A model generated the notes under the pieces. It searched no databases. It worked only from the letters and a program-made list of their open reading frames with translations, and was not told where the DNA came from. Both the position numbers and the translations under genes were made by a program. A stretch of DNA of 64,000 nt from Gordionus sp. m RMFG-2023. Its lineage: Eukaryota > Nematomorpha > Gordioida > Chordodea > Parachordodidae. Each line of letters begins with the position of its first letter. Positions within the stretch are counted from its first letter, which is position 1. The stretch is from contig NC_088776.1 in assembly GCF_954871325.1 (NCBI RefSeq), positions 27,514,508 through 27,578,507 on the forward strand. The letters run 5' to 3'. Below, in pieces: positions 1-11,279 of this stretch.

Positions 1-620
1 GAAGAATCTTCTGTGTTTTGTAGGCAATATCAAATCGGCCTCCTAAACGTGGTATCAGCACCTCTAAATATAATCATTTCTTTAAAATTCACTTATCAAT
101 TTTTTTCTCTAAAATTTACTTTATTTCTATGATTAACTCAAAAAATTTCGGGTTGGATTCGGCGGACAAAAAAATAGATTTTGTCTGGGTCAGACTAGAC
201 CGCAAATCACAAGATGATACTGAGCTCTAGTTTTGAGAACCCATTTAGACAATTTTGATATCAACTTGTAAACTAATCGTAATTTATATAATTTTTTTGT
301 ATGCATTTTAAAAAATACACAAGCATATGGCGTCATTATATGAAATTCATAGAGTAGGTAATCTACGCATACTGTAATACATTTCTGGTCAAAAATTGCC
401 TTGAGTAAATAAATTCAAATTATTATTTCCGAATCCCGACAAAACTTGGTATTTGTTATTTTAAATGAATTTTATAAATCCTTATTTTTATATATTCCAA
501 ACCCTAACCTAGTTCAGGGATTTTCACTAAACTCTAACCCCCCTCTTTCTAACAAGAGTCATATCCCTGAATATTTTTTTATATTATATAGCAATCGAAT
601 TGAAAAAAACATGAATATAC
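1..620. other. AT-rich sequence, probably intron 3' of the WD exon
   Basis: No convincing gene. Minus strand 1-65 is open and reads EVLIPRLGGRFDIAYKTQKI, preceded by an AG (TTTAG). It could be an exon or an old repeat; I do not recognise it. 125-235 has the G/C-rich, CGGGT-containing texture of transposon termini seen elsewhere in the window. Confidence 0.3.
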
Positions 621-815
621 TGATGAATCTTGAGTTATCAAAAGGATCAAATGCAAAATGTTGAACATTCTCAGCAAAATCGATTTTCCATAACTCGGTT
701 CCATTAAAAGCATGATAAATTACCAAATGAGATTTTGACTTAGTATTATTTTGAGAATACAACGCCATCAAATTTTCGGAATTGACTTTGAAAGACCTTA
801 ATATCCATTGTATAT
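621..815 (-). CDS. Internal exon of a WDR11-like WD-repeat gene
   Basis: Read on the minus strand this is open for 64 codons and looks like a real protein: IQWILRSF..., then FNGTELWKIDFAENVQHFAF and DPFDNSRF. From memory of the family, animal WDR11 has a matching stretch (tryptophan, a loop, TGTKLWKK, then a FSFDPFDPS block), so the order and spacing agree. WDR11 is a large beta-propeller protein of the FAM91A1-WDR11 trafficking complex at the trans-Golgi. An acceptor AG lies just upstream (complement of 816-817, after a pyrimidine/AT tract) and a GT donor (GTATAT) follows residue 64, giving phase 2 in and phase 1 out. The ORF read further left runs into intron sequence. No second exon could be confirmed, so gene identity rests on this one exon. 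A different WD protein is possible. Confidence 0.6.
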
Positions 816-1385
816 CTATTGTATTGATATAATAAAGGTATTATAAATCATTTCGTTGAAAATATTTAATGTATAATATTATTATGTATATATGTCGTAT
901 AGGGATATACGGAAACTCTCATGATTATGAATCCCAATCTTTAGTAGATAGTTCATACGTTAGTCATTATAATAAACAAATTGATAAGTAATAACTTTAT
1001 AGACCAAATATTTTATTTAGAAAATGGTTCATAAATTATTATTTAACGATCAGACTTTTTCCTTTTTTGGATGATAAAATTGGGTTACCCATAAAATTGA
1101 ACATATTTTTAAGGTTTCATAGCATAAAGGCTGAAAAGAACATTATAATCTTATAGATGCGAAAATCTATCACTGTTAATCCAGGAGGATCCCACAATAG
1201 TACCATGCTTCATTATAGTAACCTTCATTGTCAAAGCTGCCTTTTTTCCATTGGGAAAACAACCCTATTCTTGGCACCTCGTATTTTTATGAATAATTAA
1301 ATATTTTTAAAAATAAGAGCCCATTAATTTTTTTTTCAGAAAGAGGTTGGAATAAAATTTGCAAGTAAAAATAAATGATTCAATG

Positions 1386-1565
1386 CAGCGAAACTTTTAT
1401 CAAATGTTTATTATAGCGAAACCTTTATCCCGAATACTATTCCGCTAAAACTATATAGCAAATTTTTAATAATCAAACCTATACCGTAGAATTTTTTGAG
1501 CGAATACATAAAAACGAAACTTTTATCGCAAAAAAAACAATAGTGCGAAAGCAATACTGCGATAA
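1386..1565. repeat. GCGAA-phased degenerate repeat, copy 1
   Basis: The motif AGCGAAAC / ATCGCAAA / TGCGAAAG recurs every 15-20 bases between AT-rich spacers containing TTTTAT or ACATTT. It is the same texture as the longer array at 55341-55650, but more eroded. Neither protein-coding nor a simple satellite. Confidence 0.6.
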
Positions 1566-2221
1566 TTTCTAATGATGCTTTTGTATTTTAAAATTTTTAT
1601 TTTTAAGGCCATATAAATTAAATAATATTTTAAAAATAAGTTGAAAGATTAATTCATTGATAGAGTTTTTAATATTTTTACCTTAACAAATTTATATAGT
1701 AATTCTCGGGCTTGGAATTAACTTAGAAAATTTATTATATAAATTTTGCTATTTGTCATGTTTTCCCTCGAAGTATTATCTTATAAGTATAGTATTGCGC
1801 ACTAAGAACCCAGGCTTTAAGAATATATTAATTATTTGTTTCTTAGCGATATATGAGTTGAGCCAATATTTATTGCCTGATTAGTACTTATTATTTATTC
1901 ATCAATCAGTTTTGCGTTACTAAATAAATGCCTTAGTCTGCGTCTATATCGGAGTTTGAACCGCGATTTAGAAATCAATTACATCTATAGTATTTTTTGT
2001 TTTCATATTCATTTGTGTTAAGTAATTCAATCATTCATCCGATATTGGAATACTGGTGTTACATGATTGTAAATTTATATTTTAATGTTAAAGGCGTTAT
2101 TTAATATTGTATTGTGACTTAATAATTGGATATTATATATATTCTATTTTTGAGTTTTAAGTTAATTGTTTAAATAGAAAATTAAATTCGATATATTATA
2201 TTTTTCACACAAAAGAAGATG

Positions 2222-2329
2222 TACATTTTTTCTTAAATAAAATTATATACACATTTTTTCTTAAATAAAATTACATATATATTTTTCTTAAATAAAACTG
2301 GATATACAGTTTCCTTAAATAAAACGACA
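2222..2329 (+). repeat. Four-copy tandem repeat, unit 27-28 bp
   Basis: Four successive units share the core TTCTTAAATAAAA followed by a variable TATACAT-like spacer. The last two units have diverged (TTTCCTTAAATAAAAC). Confidence 0.7.
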
Positions 2330-2536
2330 TAAAATAATAAATAATCGTCTCACTATCAAAATCGTTCTCAGAATATTATCGACTCAAGCCCCAACGTTAT
2401 TTCAAGTTTCCATTCTTGCAACAACCGGGAACTCAAACAAGTATCAAATCAATTATATTTTAAAATTTCTAACAATTTTGCCTAATTATTTATAAGTATA
2501 TATATATATATATCTTATAATTATATAACATATTAG

Positions 2537-2671
2537 CCACTATTAAAGAATGAATTTTATCATATAACATTAATTTACTTTGAACCATCAAGTGATGAAA
2601 ATCAAAGTATGGAGGATATTAAAGATGAAAATGAAGGTTGTATAATAGATAATCTGGGTAGTTATAATTAA
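2537..2671 (+). other. Short acidic open stretch, possible terminal exon
   Basis: Plus strand open for 44 codons, ending at TAA 2669-2671. It contains YFEPSSDENQSMEDIKDENE, an acidic composition unusual for random AT-rich DNA, and lacks an early ATG. It may be a last exon or the acidic N-terminus of a dead transposase. I cannot assign a family. Confidence 0.25.
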
Positions 2672-4227
2672 AACTATTATAAACTGGAATACAATTATTT
2701 ATTTACACAATATCCTTAATTCCCCCTTTCTTGGCGCTTATTTATAAATATCTTAAAATACAACACAAATCTTGTATAAAAATATTTATAAAATAAATAT
2801 TCATTTGTTCTATTTACTTTACATCTGTTCAGACATTCGAAAATTAATGAAATGGGCTATAAATTAAGACCATACATAGTAATAAACCAAGTATGGTATG
2901 GAAGTTTTTGGCCAGCTCGCTTAAATTGATGATTCAATTCATTAACTTTGTTAAAGATATTTTATAAACATTTATAAATTTTTATGAAAATTTATATTCA
3001 TAATTTGTTTCGTGTGCAAAAAGATGTTTACGCACAATACTGTTGGCAATAATATACAAACAAATTTACACTGTATACCATGTATGTTATCTAATCGGCG
3101 AGCCAGTTTTTTAAATATTCATCTGTTGCCGCCGGTATATAGATCTCGGCGTTATATATAATTTACATTTTAGTTTATGTTTTTCCAAAATAGAAATTTA
3201 TTAAATATAAAAAAAACTTTATAACACGTTATGTTTACATAATTAAGAAAAATCATTTTAAAATATTTTAAATTAAAAAATACTCAAAAAATTCTGAAAA
3301 ATTAAAATTTTTACTTAGCAAAATCATCTATGAATAGTTAAAAAAATCTGAGAAAATCAGTAAAAGTTCTAAGCTTTCAGTATTTTAGTCCTGAATAAGT
3401 AGGAAAAAATTCTAAACATTTCAGCTTCCTAAAATTTATTTTAATTGCATAAATCGCATTTTCTGCATTTTCAAAATTTATGTTAAAGGGGAAAGATATA
3501 TTTATTGGGGTAAAAACTTAAAAAGCCCCTGCGTACTTACGACCATGAGTGGGATATATATTGGATATATGTTATTATTCTAATAAATGTATTCGCGATA
3601 TATTCATTGTTTCTTAGCATTTCTCTCGCGTTGACTTCGTGCAAATACATTTTTAGTAAAAATAATCGCTAATTTTGCTACAATGTACACCAAAGTGTTC
3701 GCGGTTTCGGTTCCGTGGAACTAAATTTGGGGAATTAGTTTCATGCACCATCGCTCTAAAATTCCTTCAGGATAAACGATTCACGATCAAAGTTTATCTG
3801 TATTGATCTAATGCGAAAATAAATTAAACGACATAAATAATTAACAACTTAAAACGGAAGGCCAGTAACAAAACTTGTGAAAAATTATATAATGAAAACG
3901 ATATTTCTAGAACTTTCCCGAGTTCTGGAATGCTCCGAAAATACTGATTTAGCAATTACATAATTATAAAAATATTTATAATGGTTTTAAAATACAGTTA
4001 ATTATAAATTTAATCATCGTGTCCCCAAAAAGGAACAATTTGAACTTGGTTTCATTATTAAGCATTAATTTTTTTTAATTAAAATTTTAATTGAAATTGA
4101 TTAATGATAATTATTTGAATAAATATCAGGTTAAAAAAATATAATGAGCTTGTTAATATTGAGGTAAATGAGAAGACATAATATTAATCAAAAATGGATG
4201 ATTTTTGGGTGCCCATGAGGTTGTGCG

Positions 4228-4309
4228 ATCAGGCTTCACACTATTTTTTGGTGATTAGTAGGCTCAAAATCAGGCTTCACACCATCCTTTGGGGATTAGT
4301 AGGCTCAAA
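4228..4309 (+). repeat. 41-bp tandem duplication
   Basis: Two adjacent 41-bp units (4228-4268, 4269-4309), each starting ATCAGGCTTCACAC and ending TTAGTAGGCTCAAA. The copies differ at about four positions. Confidence 0.85.
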
Positions 4310-4386
4310 ATAATTACGTATGTAATAATCTGTTTTTCTGTTTAATTATTATCAAATACAAATTTATATTATATATTAACATCACA

Positions 4387-4560
4387 CAGAGTTGGGCAGT
4401 ACTGTGAATACTTGTATCTAATATACAAGTTCCTATTATATCTTAAACTTTGTATTTTTTTTGTCATATTTATATATCTGTATTTAGGATACTTTATTTT
4501 AAAAGAATCTTTTATCTTTTTCATTTCCTTGACAAAGGACACTGATACCTTTTAAAAACT
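4387..4560 (+). mobile_element. hAT-like element terminus (CAGAGTTGGGCAG)
   Basis: Begins CAGAGTTGGGCAG and continues into ATACTTGTATCT and TATCTTTT-rich sequence. The same start and texture recur at 63751. CAGAG-type termini are typical of hAT elements. The other end and the target duplication were not found. Confidence 0.45.
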
Positions 4561-4973
4561 CAATAACCACTTTTAACCATATTTTTCATGGTTTTTGTCT
4601 TGATAACCTAAATTTCTTGTCTATATTACGATTCTTCGTTTTGTTCAATAGTTTTATTTGTGATCATTAATGGAAGATCAGAAAATTATGGTTATTCTGT
4701 TTATAAAATTTGTGTATGCATTTAATTTAAATATTTTTTATACTAAATTTTACTTTATGCCCATCAGGTTTTAGGTTTAAAAAGCAAGAAAATATGCTTA
4801 AATTTTTGTGAGGAAAAAAATATGCAAAGAAAATTTTTAAATTTATTATAATAAATTTAAGTTTTTGCTATAATTTAAAATGGAATATAATCTTTTTGCA
4901 AAAAGTATAATTTGCAATTCATGTAAACCTTTTATATTTTTTCAAAAATATATAAATTATCACATATTAGTTT

Positions 4974-5158
4974 ATGGGGGGAGGTCACCTTGATTTTATC
5001 ATTCCTGGCAATGTGTCTGATATTATAGCAAATGTATTGCAGGTGAATTCTATAATTTATCAGATGTCATTGATACAAATATGTCAACCAGTGAATTATT
5101 ACAAGGTTTCCCATTGTTTCATGCAGAAAGTCTTATTATGATAGCACAAAATATATAA
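4974..5158 (+). pseudogene. Possible broken coding fragment, unassigned
   Basis: From ATG 4974 one frame reads MGGGHLDFIIPGNVSDIIAN to about 5042. A second frame from 5045 continues protein-like (EFYNLSDVIDTNMSTSELLQ, then GFPLFHAESLIMIAQNI) to the TAA at 5156-5158. The junction sequence TTGCAG|GTG could be an intron end or a one-base shift. The last 40 bases lie in the left arm of the inverted repeat 5115-6030, so the fragment may belong to a mobile element. No family recognised. Confidence 0.3.
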
Positions 5159-6030
5159 ACAACATTTTTTTTTTATTTTATCATTAAATTCAAAATAATA
5201 TAAAACATATTTTTACTATACTTTCGAACAAATTCTCATTCAAAACAAACACTTATAAAAGAAAATCTTACAAAAAACTAATAATTTGTTCATTAAAAAA
5301 TTCAAAATTAATTAATTTGGATAAAATTTTGACAATAGTATTGCATAAAAGTATATTATAAATAATTAAGATAATCTTAAAATTTAATTTATAGCTTAAC
5401 AACTAATATTTAATCATATGAAAAAAATTTATACATTGTTATTTTAATAATTAACAAGTGCCATGGCTTAACAAAGATTTATATATTCCTTTACATGAGA
5501 AAATATCCTTCATAATCTTAAAGTGATATCTATTAAATAATATTTTTTATATAAATTAATGTATTTCTTTTAGTGTTTTCATATCATATAGAAAATAAAA
5601 TTAGTTAATGTCATTCTTAACCTCCTTTATTAAAAAATATGATTCTATAATACTTTCCAAATTTTATAAGAAATCACATCTTACATAAAAAATACAAATA
5701 TTTGAGTCCTTTTCTATTTGATTATTCTTTTGTATAAAAAAAAATCACAACTTTTTTTAAAATAAAAATTTATAGATATTCCTTAAAAAAAAAAATTATT
5801 ACAATTATTTTATGTTTTTAAATATATTCTGCTGACTTTTAATGAAAAAATTAAAAGTTTAGTGTAAAACATTATTTATTTTATAAATGTTTGTTTTGAA
5901 TGAGAATTTGTTCAAAAGAATGAAAAAAATAGGGGTATTGACATTTTTTATATGATATTCAAATAGAATGATAACAAACTATAAAAAATGTTTACATATT
6001 ATGTGCTCTCATAATAAGAGTTTTCATGCA
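5115..6030. repeat. Large imperfect inverted repeat (foldback-like)
   Basis: The left arm (about 5115-5330) and the reverse complement of the right arm (about 5800-6030) align over roughly 200 bp. Anchors are ACAAATTCTCATTCAAAACA (near 5229) against its complement near 5890, and TCTTATTATGATAGCACA (near 5131) against its complement near 6005. The spacer is AT-rich with no gene. It looks like an old foldback/MITE element; no clear target duplication. Confidence 0.6.
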
Positions 6031-6388
6031 AAAACAAAATCCTATATATTAAAAGATAATCTGTTCCCAAAAGTTGCAATAGGTTAAGGATAATGGCTCC
6101 TATCTGTATCCCTGTTTCAAGTCATAAATGAAAAAAAGTTTTATAAATAAAACTAATCAAGTTATTTAAGATTGTCTAAGAGCTGGCTATTTTTGTCAAT
6201 AATTTCTAGTGAAGATGCAATTTAAAAAAATATAAATAAGTAATTTAATTCTCCAAAAATTTTAAAGTGAGATCAAATTTTTGAAAATTATGAGAATGTA
6301 TATTATATAATTACTTAAATAAAAAAAAAATGGAAATTAACACTTGTTTTTTTCATAGGTGTAGCATTTTAGTGTTTTTTTGTGTAGG

Positions 6389-6601
6389 GTGTTAGATTAA
6401 TCACCTGATTTGAGAATTTTTAAAAATGATTAACTCAATATTTAAGAAAAAAATAGCCTAGGCCTTGAGATTTTGCTAATAAGTGTCCCAACCTTTGCGT
6501 CATCTAAAAGCAAAATCTTCAGACTTGTGTAATATTTTTCTTGGGTAAAATATTGAATAAGCCGTTTTAAAATTAGCTCAAATTAAGCTTTTTAACAACA
6601 T
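6389..6601. repeat. Palindromic MITE, copy 1 of 3
   Basis: About 210-bp palindrome whose arms read inward from GTGTTAGATTAATCACC... and outward through GCTCAAATTAAGCTTTTTAA. The interior carries CCTAGGCCTTGAGATTTTGC. Related copies lie at 41141-41356 and 47785-47994. Confidence 0.6.
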
Positions 6602-7820
6602 TAATCTCTGTCATCTAGATGACATATAACAATAATCAACTGCTAATTATAAACCTTAATTACCAGATATTACTCAGTACATATAATTAATATTATAGAA
6701 TGTTTAATAATTACCCAAAATTTTATAATTTTTAATTTTTGTGAGAGTTTGATTGTTAATTTCAATTATTTTTATCCCAAATAAGGCATCCCATAATATT
6801 ATATTGTTATCAATATCTACTGATAAACAAATCATTGCATTGCTTGAAATTTGTTTATGTTTTGTAGATGAATCCATATCTCTTTTTATAGGTCCCCATT
6901 TAACCTAGCAATTATATTTAATATATTTATATCATAATATTAAATTAACCATTGCAACTAATTCATTGCATTTTAACACTTGTACAACCTGTAAGTAATT
7001 TAGTTTATGTATTATTAGATAAATCAAAATTTTACATTTTGTAAGTTAACGTCAAAAATTATAATTAAATTGAGGGAAGTGTATGCCAATAAGTCATTTT
7101 GTCCCCTAAATAATATCTATATAAAACTTCATAAACCATTAAAACCAATCAAGTGTTTGATTTGAAAAATTAAAAGATCCAGGTAAGAAAACCGATTTAT
7201 ATTCCATTGGGTAGATCGGTGCAGCTAAACTAGGAATTGACTGGTAAACTGAGAATAGAGAGGTAAGCTGAGAATTGACAGGTAAATTTTATGTTTATTT
7301 TATAACAATCACTTTTATTTTAAAAATATAAATAAAATGTATTTATTATATAAATCTAAAAGAAAGTGTTTTAATTTAAGAAACTATTTAAATTAATTCT
7401 TTTTTAAAATCAAAATTTATTATCATTTCTTTATATCTAAAAACATAGTATATATATAAAAAAAGTTAATTTAAACATATTAAACAATCAACGTTAATAT
7501 ATTTTAATAATAAACAATATTCAAAGAAAACTAAAATTAACTATTCAAATTTAAATTTATTTAAATATATAATCAATCAACAAAATCAAATTTATCCAAA
7601 ATTAAAATTATCTAAATAGATAAAATAGAATATATAAGAAAATGTAGTCCATAAATTTATAATATGTTAGAACAGATATATTACATAGAAAATATAACAC
7701 CCATAATAAATTTTACAAACCATAAATATATTTCTGTTAGATGCGTGTCGTAATAGATCATTTACATAGTGTTTAAACAACAAACTTAAATAATCTTGAA
7801 ATCATTTTAATACATTTTTC
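6602..7820. other. AT-rich non-coding sequence
   Basis: No ORF or structured element recognised. A short imperfect repeat (GGTAAACTGAGAAT / GGTAAGCTGAGAATTGACAG) lies at 7239-7286. Confidence 0.5.
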
Positions 7821-7892
7821 CAGGGGCGTCGCTAGCCTTCACAATCTAAGGGGGCTCAACTAAAGAAATATTTATTGGGGGGGGGGGGGGGG

Positions 7893-8171
7893 TATTAATT
7901 TATGGAAGGCATTGCAAACAAGGTACGAGTAAAACAAACTTTTATTGAAAAATTTATATATCTCTTTTTTACAAAAATATATTACACTTTATATACATTT
8001 TCAGTAATCAGTTTTTGTAACTATTCTCAAAATAAAATGATATAAAAATAAGGTTTTTAGTATGTTAAATAAGAAAAGACAATTTTAAAAAGGTATTTTG
8101 AATATCATATAATATAAAAACCTTCAAAAAATATAAATATAATATGACATGTAAATTAGTCATATTCAACA
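7893..8171 (-). repeat. 3' LTR of the Ty3/gypsy-type element
   Basis: 279 bp, nearly identical to 12874-13152. Because the element reads on the minus strand this copy is the downstream LTR. It starts TGTTGAATATGAC on the minus strand. Confidence 0.93.
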
Positions 8172-8187
8172 TCTCCCCCTTTTTCTA
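8172..8187 (-). promoter_or_regulatory. Polypurine tract
   Basis: Directly upstream of the 3' LTR the minus strand reads AGAAAAAGGGGGAGA, the expected primer site for plus-strand DNA synthesis. Confidence 0.75.
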
Positions 8188-8365
8188 AGTGACTCTTCCT
8201 CCATTTGTCATTTCTTCATAGCTCCATTATTCATTTGTCGATCTGGCTCGAATTAGTTTGTACCTTGTATCATCGCTCGTCCAACATCGTTTGTTGATCC
8301 GTTGTTTGCATTTGACCTTTCCATTTAGCTTTAAAAAATTTTTATACATATTTTATTAAAATCTT

Positions 8366-9486
8366 TCATTTATTTTTAATCATTTTTTTAGATCGTAAGT
8401 CATATTTCCTGTTTTGAACTTGAATTTTTGTTTGACTTTGACTTTCTTCACCTCTTCCCCCTCTAAAAATCCGTGTAGTATTATCGTTTGTTATTGCGTT
8501 TGTTATTCTTTTCTTTATTTGATCAAGATGTCTCCTAATAATGTTGTATCCATTATCTATTCTATATGTCAAGTTTCCTTCCTTTTGTACTACTACTCCT
8601 TTATCCCAAATATTTTCTTTAAACGTCTTGTACCAAATCTTGTCTCTTATTTCTATTTCTCTATTCTTTGATATTTTTCTTCTTAATATATTCTCGTTAT
8701 CCTCCAAAAGTTTGATTAAGTCCCATTTAGTCCTGATCGTTCTTGAAAACATTACTTTACTGGGTATCATATTCGTTGTATCATTCGGCGTATTTCTATA
8801 ATTAAACAAAAATTTCTCTAAAGCTACGTCCAAGTCTATGTTCGTGTTGTTTTCCATATTTCTTTTAAGACTCATTTTCATAGTTTTTATCATCCGTTCA
8901 CATTGACCATTAGTATGTGTTTTATGCCATGATCTTCACAAAACTTTTTAAATAATTGACTAGTAAAATTCGTACCATTATCCGTCACGATTTTGTGTGG
9001 TATTCCAAATAAGCTTATAATTTTCATCAATTCTTTTAAAGTTGATTCCGTCGTAATGTTTTTCATTCGTTTTATGATTGGAAATTTGCAATACGCATCA
9101 ACAAATACCATAAAATTGTTGTTTTCAAATTGTGCAAAATCTATATGTACACGTTCAAAAATCTTTGTTGGTTGTTCCCATGGATTTTGTATATTGTGAG
9201 GGTTATCCGAATATCTGTTACATGAGTCACAATTTTTTATCTCTAGATCTATCTCCGTGTTTATACCAGGTAACCACAAATAATCTCTCGCTAACATTTT
9301 CGTTTTACCTGCACCTAGATGTCCTTTATGTAGTTCGCGTAAAATCTCTTTTCTCATGTTCAGCGGTATTATTATTCTGTTTTCTTTAAATAGATAATGT
9401 TTTATCAAACTCAATTCCATTTCCATGTTTCTGTATGTTTTGTTTTTTATTGGTTCATTATTTCTAATATTATCAATTATTTCCAT
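8366..9486 (-). pseudogene. Integrase part of pol (frameshifted)
   Basis: Two overlapping frames (9486-8890, then 8893-8366) give an integrase that would insert the element's cDNA. The first has the zinc-binding HHCC region (HKGHLGAGKTKML, then CDSCNR) and the first two catalytic aspartates in VHIDFAQF and VTDNGTNF. The second starts just at the conserved NGQ-ER region and continues through MSLKRNM and FLFNYRNTPNDTT to a basic C-terminus ending YDLRSKKMIKNK. A single apparent one-base shift near 8890-8915 separates them; otherwise the domain is full length. The C-terminal YDLR-type end is usual for Ty3/gypsy pol. Transcribed on the minus strand after RNase H. Confidence 0.9.
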
Positions 9487-9565
9487 TAGTTCTTTATCAT
9501 TCTTTGTTTCTTTAACTAATTGATTGAAGTTTATTGGTATGTCCCATAATTTATCATCAACTTTT

Positions 9566-10860
9566 TCAACTACAATATTCTTTATTTTCCTGTGGTAATC
9601 TCGACAAACAATCTGGCACTAAATTTCTTTTCCCCGGTCTATGTATTATCGTATAGTCATATGCTCCCATTGCCAAGTTCCATTTTTGTAAAGGCATCGA
9701 TATTGTAGTGTTTTCTCTGAGTGTCTTTGAAATAATGTATATTAGAGGCTTGTGGTTGGTTATTATTATAAATTTGGTCCCAATTAAATATTCCTGAAAT
9801 TTTTTTACCGCAAATATTATAGACAATGCTTCTCTCTCGATATTTGTATGATTTGTTTCAGCTTTTAAAAGTTCTTGATGCGAATGCAATAGGTTTTTCT
9901 TTACCATCTCCTTCGATGTGAAATAAAACTGCTCCTAGTCCTTTTTTCGACGCGTCAGTCGCAATTCCAATTGGTAGATCATGGTTGTAAAAATTTAAAG
10001 TTGGCGGACTACTAATCAACGCTTTCAAATCCTCAAAACTTTTCTGGTGCACATCTTTCCATATCCATTTTTTCTTGTTAACCATTTTATATAGAGGATC
10101 AGCTATTGCACAGAAATTTTCTGTAATAACTGGCCATGCCTAAAAATGTCGCTAGTTCTTCTTTTGTTGTCGGTTTTGGCATGTTTGTTATGGCATCTAT
10201 CTTATTTTCGTTCGGGTGAATTCCGGTTTCATCTATATCGTGTCCTAAAAATCTTGTCTCTTTCTTCAAAAACACTTTTTTCGAAATTTTGTGTAAGCCC
10301 ATATTTTGTTATTCTATCGAAGACTTTTTTATGTTATTAATATGTATTTCATCATTATCACCCGTTATCAGTAAGTCATCTATGTAGAATATCACGTCCT
10401 TCATATCCCCAAATATTCGATCCATGGTACTTTGAAATATAGCAGATGAAGTTTTTAAACCAAAAGGTAGTCTTGTAAATTGATAATACCCTTTTTGTGT
10501 TGAAATGGTCAAAATATTTCTGCTGCTCTTGTCGATCGGAATTTGCAAGAAGGCCTCTTTAAAATCTATCTTGGTGAATTTTTTTCCTTTTGATAATTTT
10601 TATATTAGATCCTTTATCCGTGATATCGGGTACTTGAAGTCCTCCAAAGCAGGATTTACCGTGCTTGAAATCCGCGCATAGCCTGAGTGATACATCACTT
10701 TTGTAAACAGGAGTAAGTGGACTTGCCCAGCGTACTTCCTCTATAGGTTCTATAATCTTGTCGTCAATCCATTTCTGTAACTCTTTTGTTATTAAATCAA
10801 TTCTTTTGTATGGAATACGTCTTGGTGGTATAATCTTCGGTGTGGTGTTTTCTTTTAGGT
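9566..10860 (-). pseudogene. Reverse transcriptase-RNase H part of pol (multiply broken)
   Basis: Copies the element RNA into DNA. Reading on the minus strand from about 10800: WIDDKIIEPIEEVRWASPLT, then KSDVSLRLCADFK, then RLPFGLKTSS (motif B) and FYIDDLLITG at 10548-10309, the catalytic Y-x-D-D box. The connection piece FLGHDIDETGIHPNENK follows in 10302-10099. RNase H lies in 10085-9566: GIATDASKKGLGAVLF with the first catalytic aspartate, and NIEREALSIIFAVKKF with the glutamate. At least four frame changes or stops separate the pieces. All main motifs remain visible, which suggests recent decay. Confidence 0.9.
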
Positions 10861-10864
10861 ATAA

Positions 10865-11240
10865 CTAGACGTTGCTTCTACACATCGGTTTTTTGTTAAT
10901 TTTTAACTTGCATTCTTTTATCAAATTTTCTATCGTGTCATTATGATTCTCTTCGACATGATTTACAAATTTATCCAGTATATTTCCAAAAACTCTTATC
11001 CATGTCCTTCCTAGAAGCGCAATCTTGTCGCTTTGGACTACAAAAGCATCTAAGTTTTGAGTTTTGTCTTCATATCTCACTTTTATTTTAACGATTCCTA
11101 GCACCTCTATTTTTCTCCCATCATAGCCAGTCAGTTTCGTATCCGATTTATTCAAGACTTTGATTCCTATCTTTCTAGCAATATTAATCGGCAATATCGA
11201 AAATCGTGACACGGTATCTATCTACATATCTACCGGTATA
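10865..11240 (-). pseudogene. Retropepsin-like protease, active site altered
   Basis: The minus-strand frame from 11240 reads, after an in-frame TAG, IDTVSRFSILPINIARKIGI, then GYDGRKIEVLGIVKIKVRY and IALLGRTWIRVF. This is the layout of an aspartic protease of an LTR element, which cuts the polyproteins. The catalytic Asp-Thr-Gly signature is Asp-Thr-Val here and a stop lies seven codons before it, so this copy is dead. The C-terminal flap and LLGRTW segment are preserved. Confidence 0.75.
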
Positions 11241-11279
11241 TCGTTCAGGTATATCGTAACTTTGTAAGCATCATTTGCT

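Larger units (their letters stand above)
816..4973. other. Long AT-rich non-coding stretch with small repeats
   Basis: Mostly low-complexity AT sequence. It holds a GCGAA-phased array (1386-1565), a short tandem repeat (2222-2329), a protein-like open stretch (2537-2671), a 41-bp tandem duplication (4228-4309) and a hAT-like terminus (4387). Minus strand about 1185-1285 is open and reads QWKKGSFDNEGYYNEAWYYC; it may be a further exon but matches nothing I can name. The rest shows nothing I can support. Confidence 0.5.

Noticed and set aside
7877..7892. G16 run as a quadruplex regulatory site
   Set aside because: It is an expanded G tract next to the LTR insertion; the other hAT-like copy has only six G there, so slippage is the simpler view.
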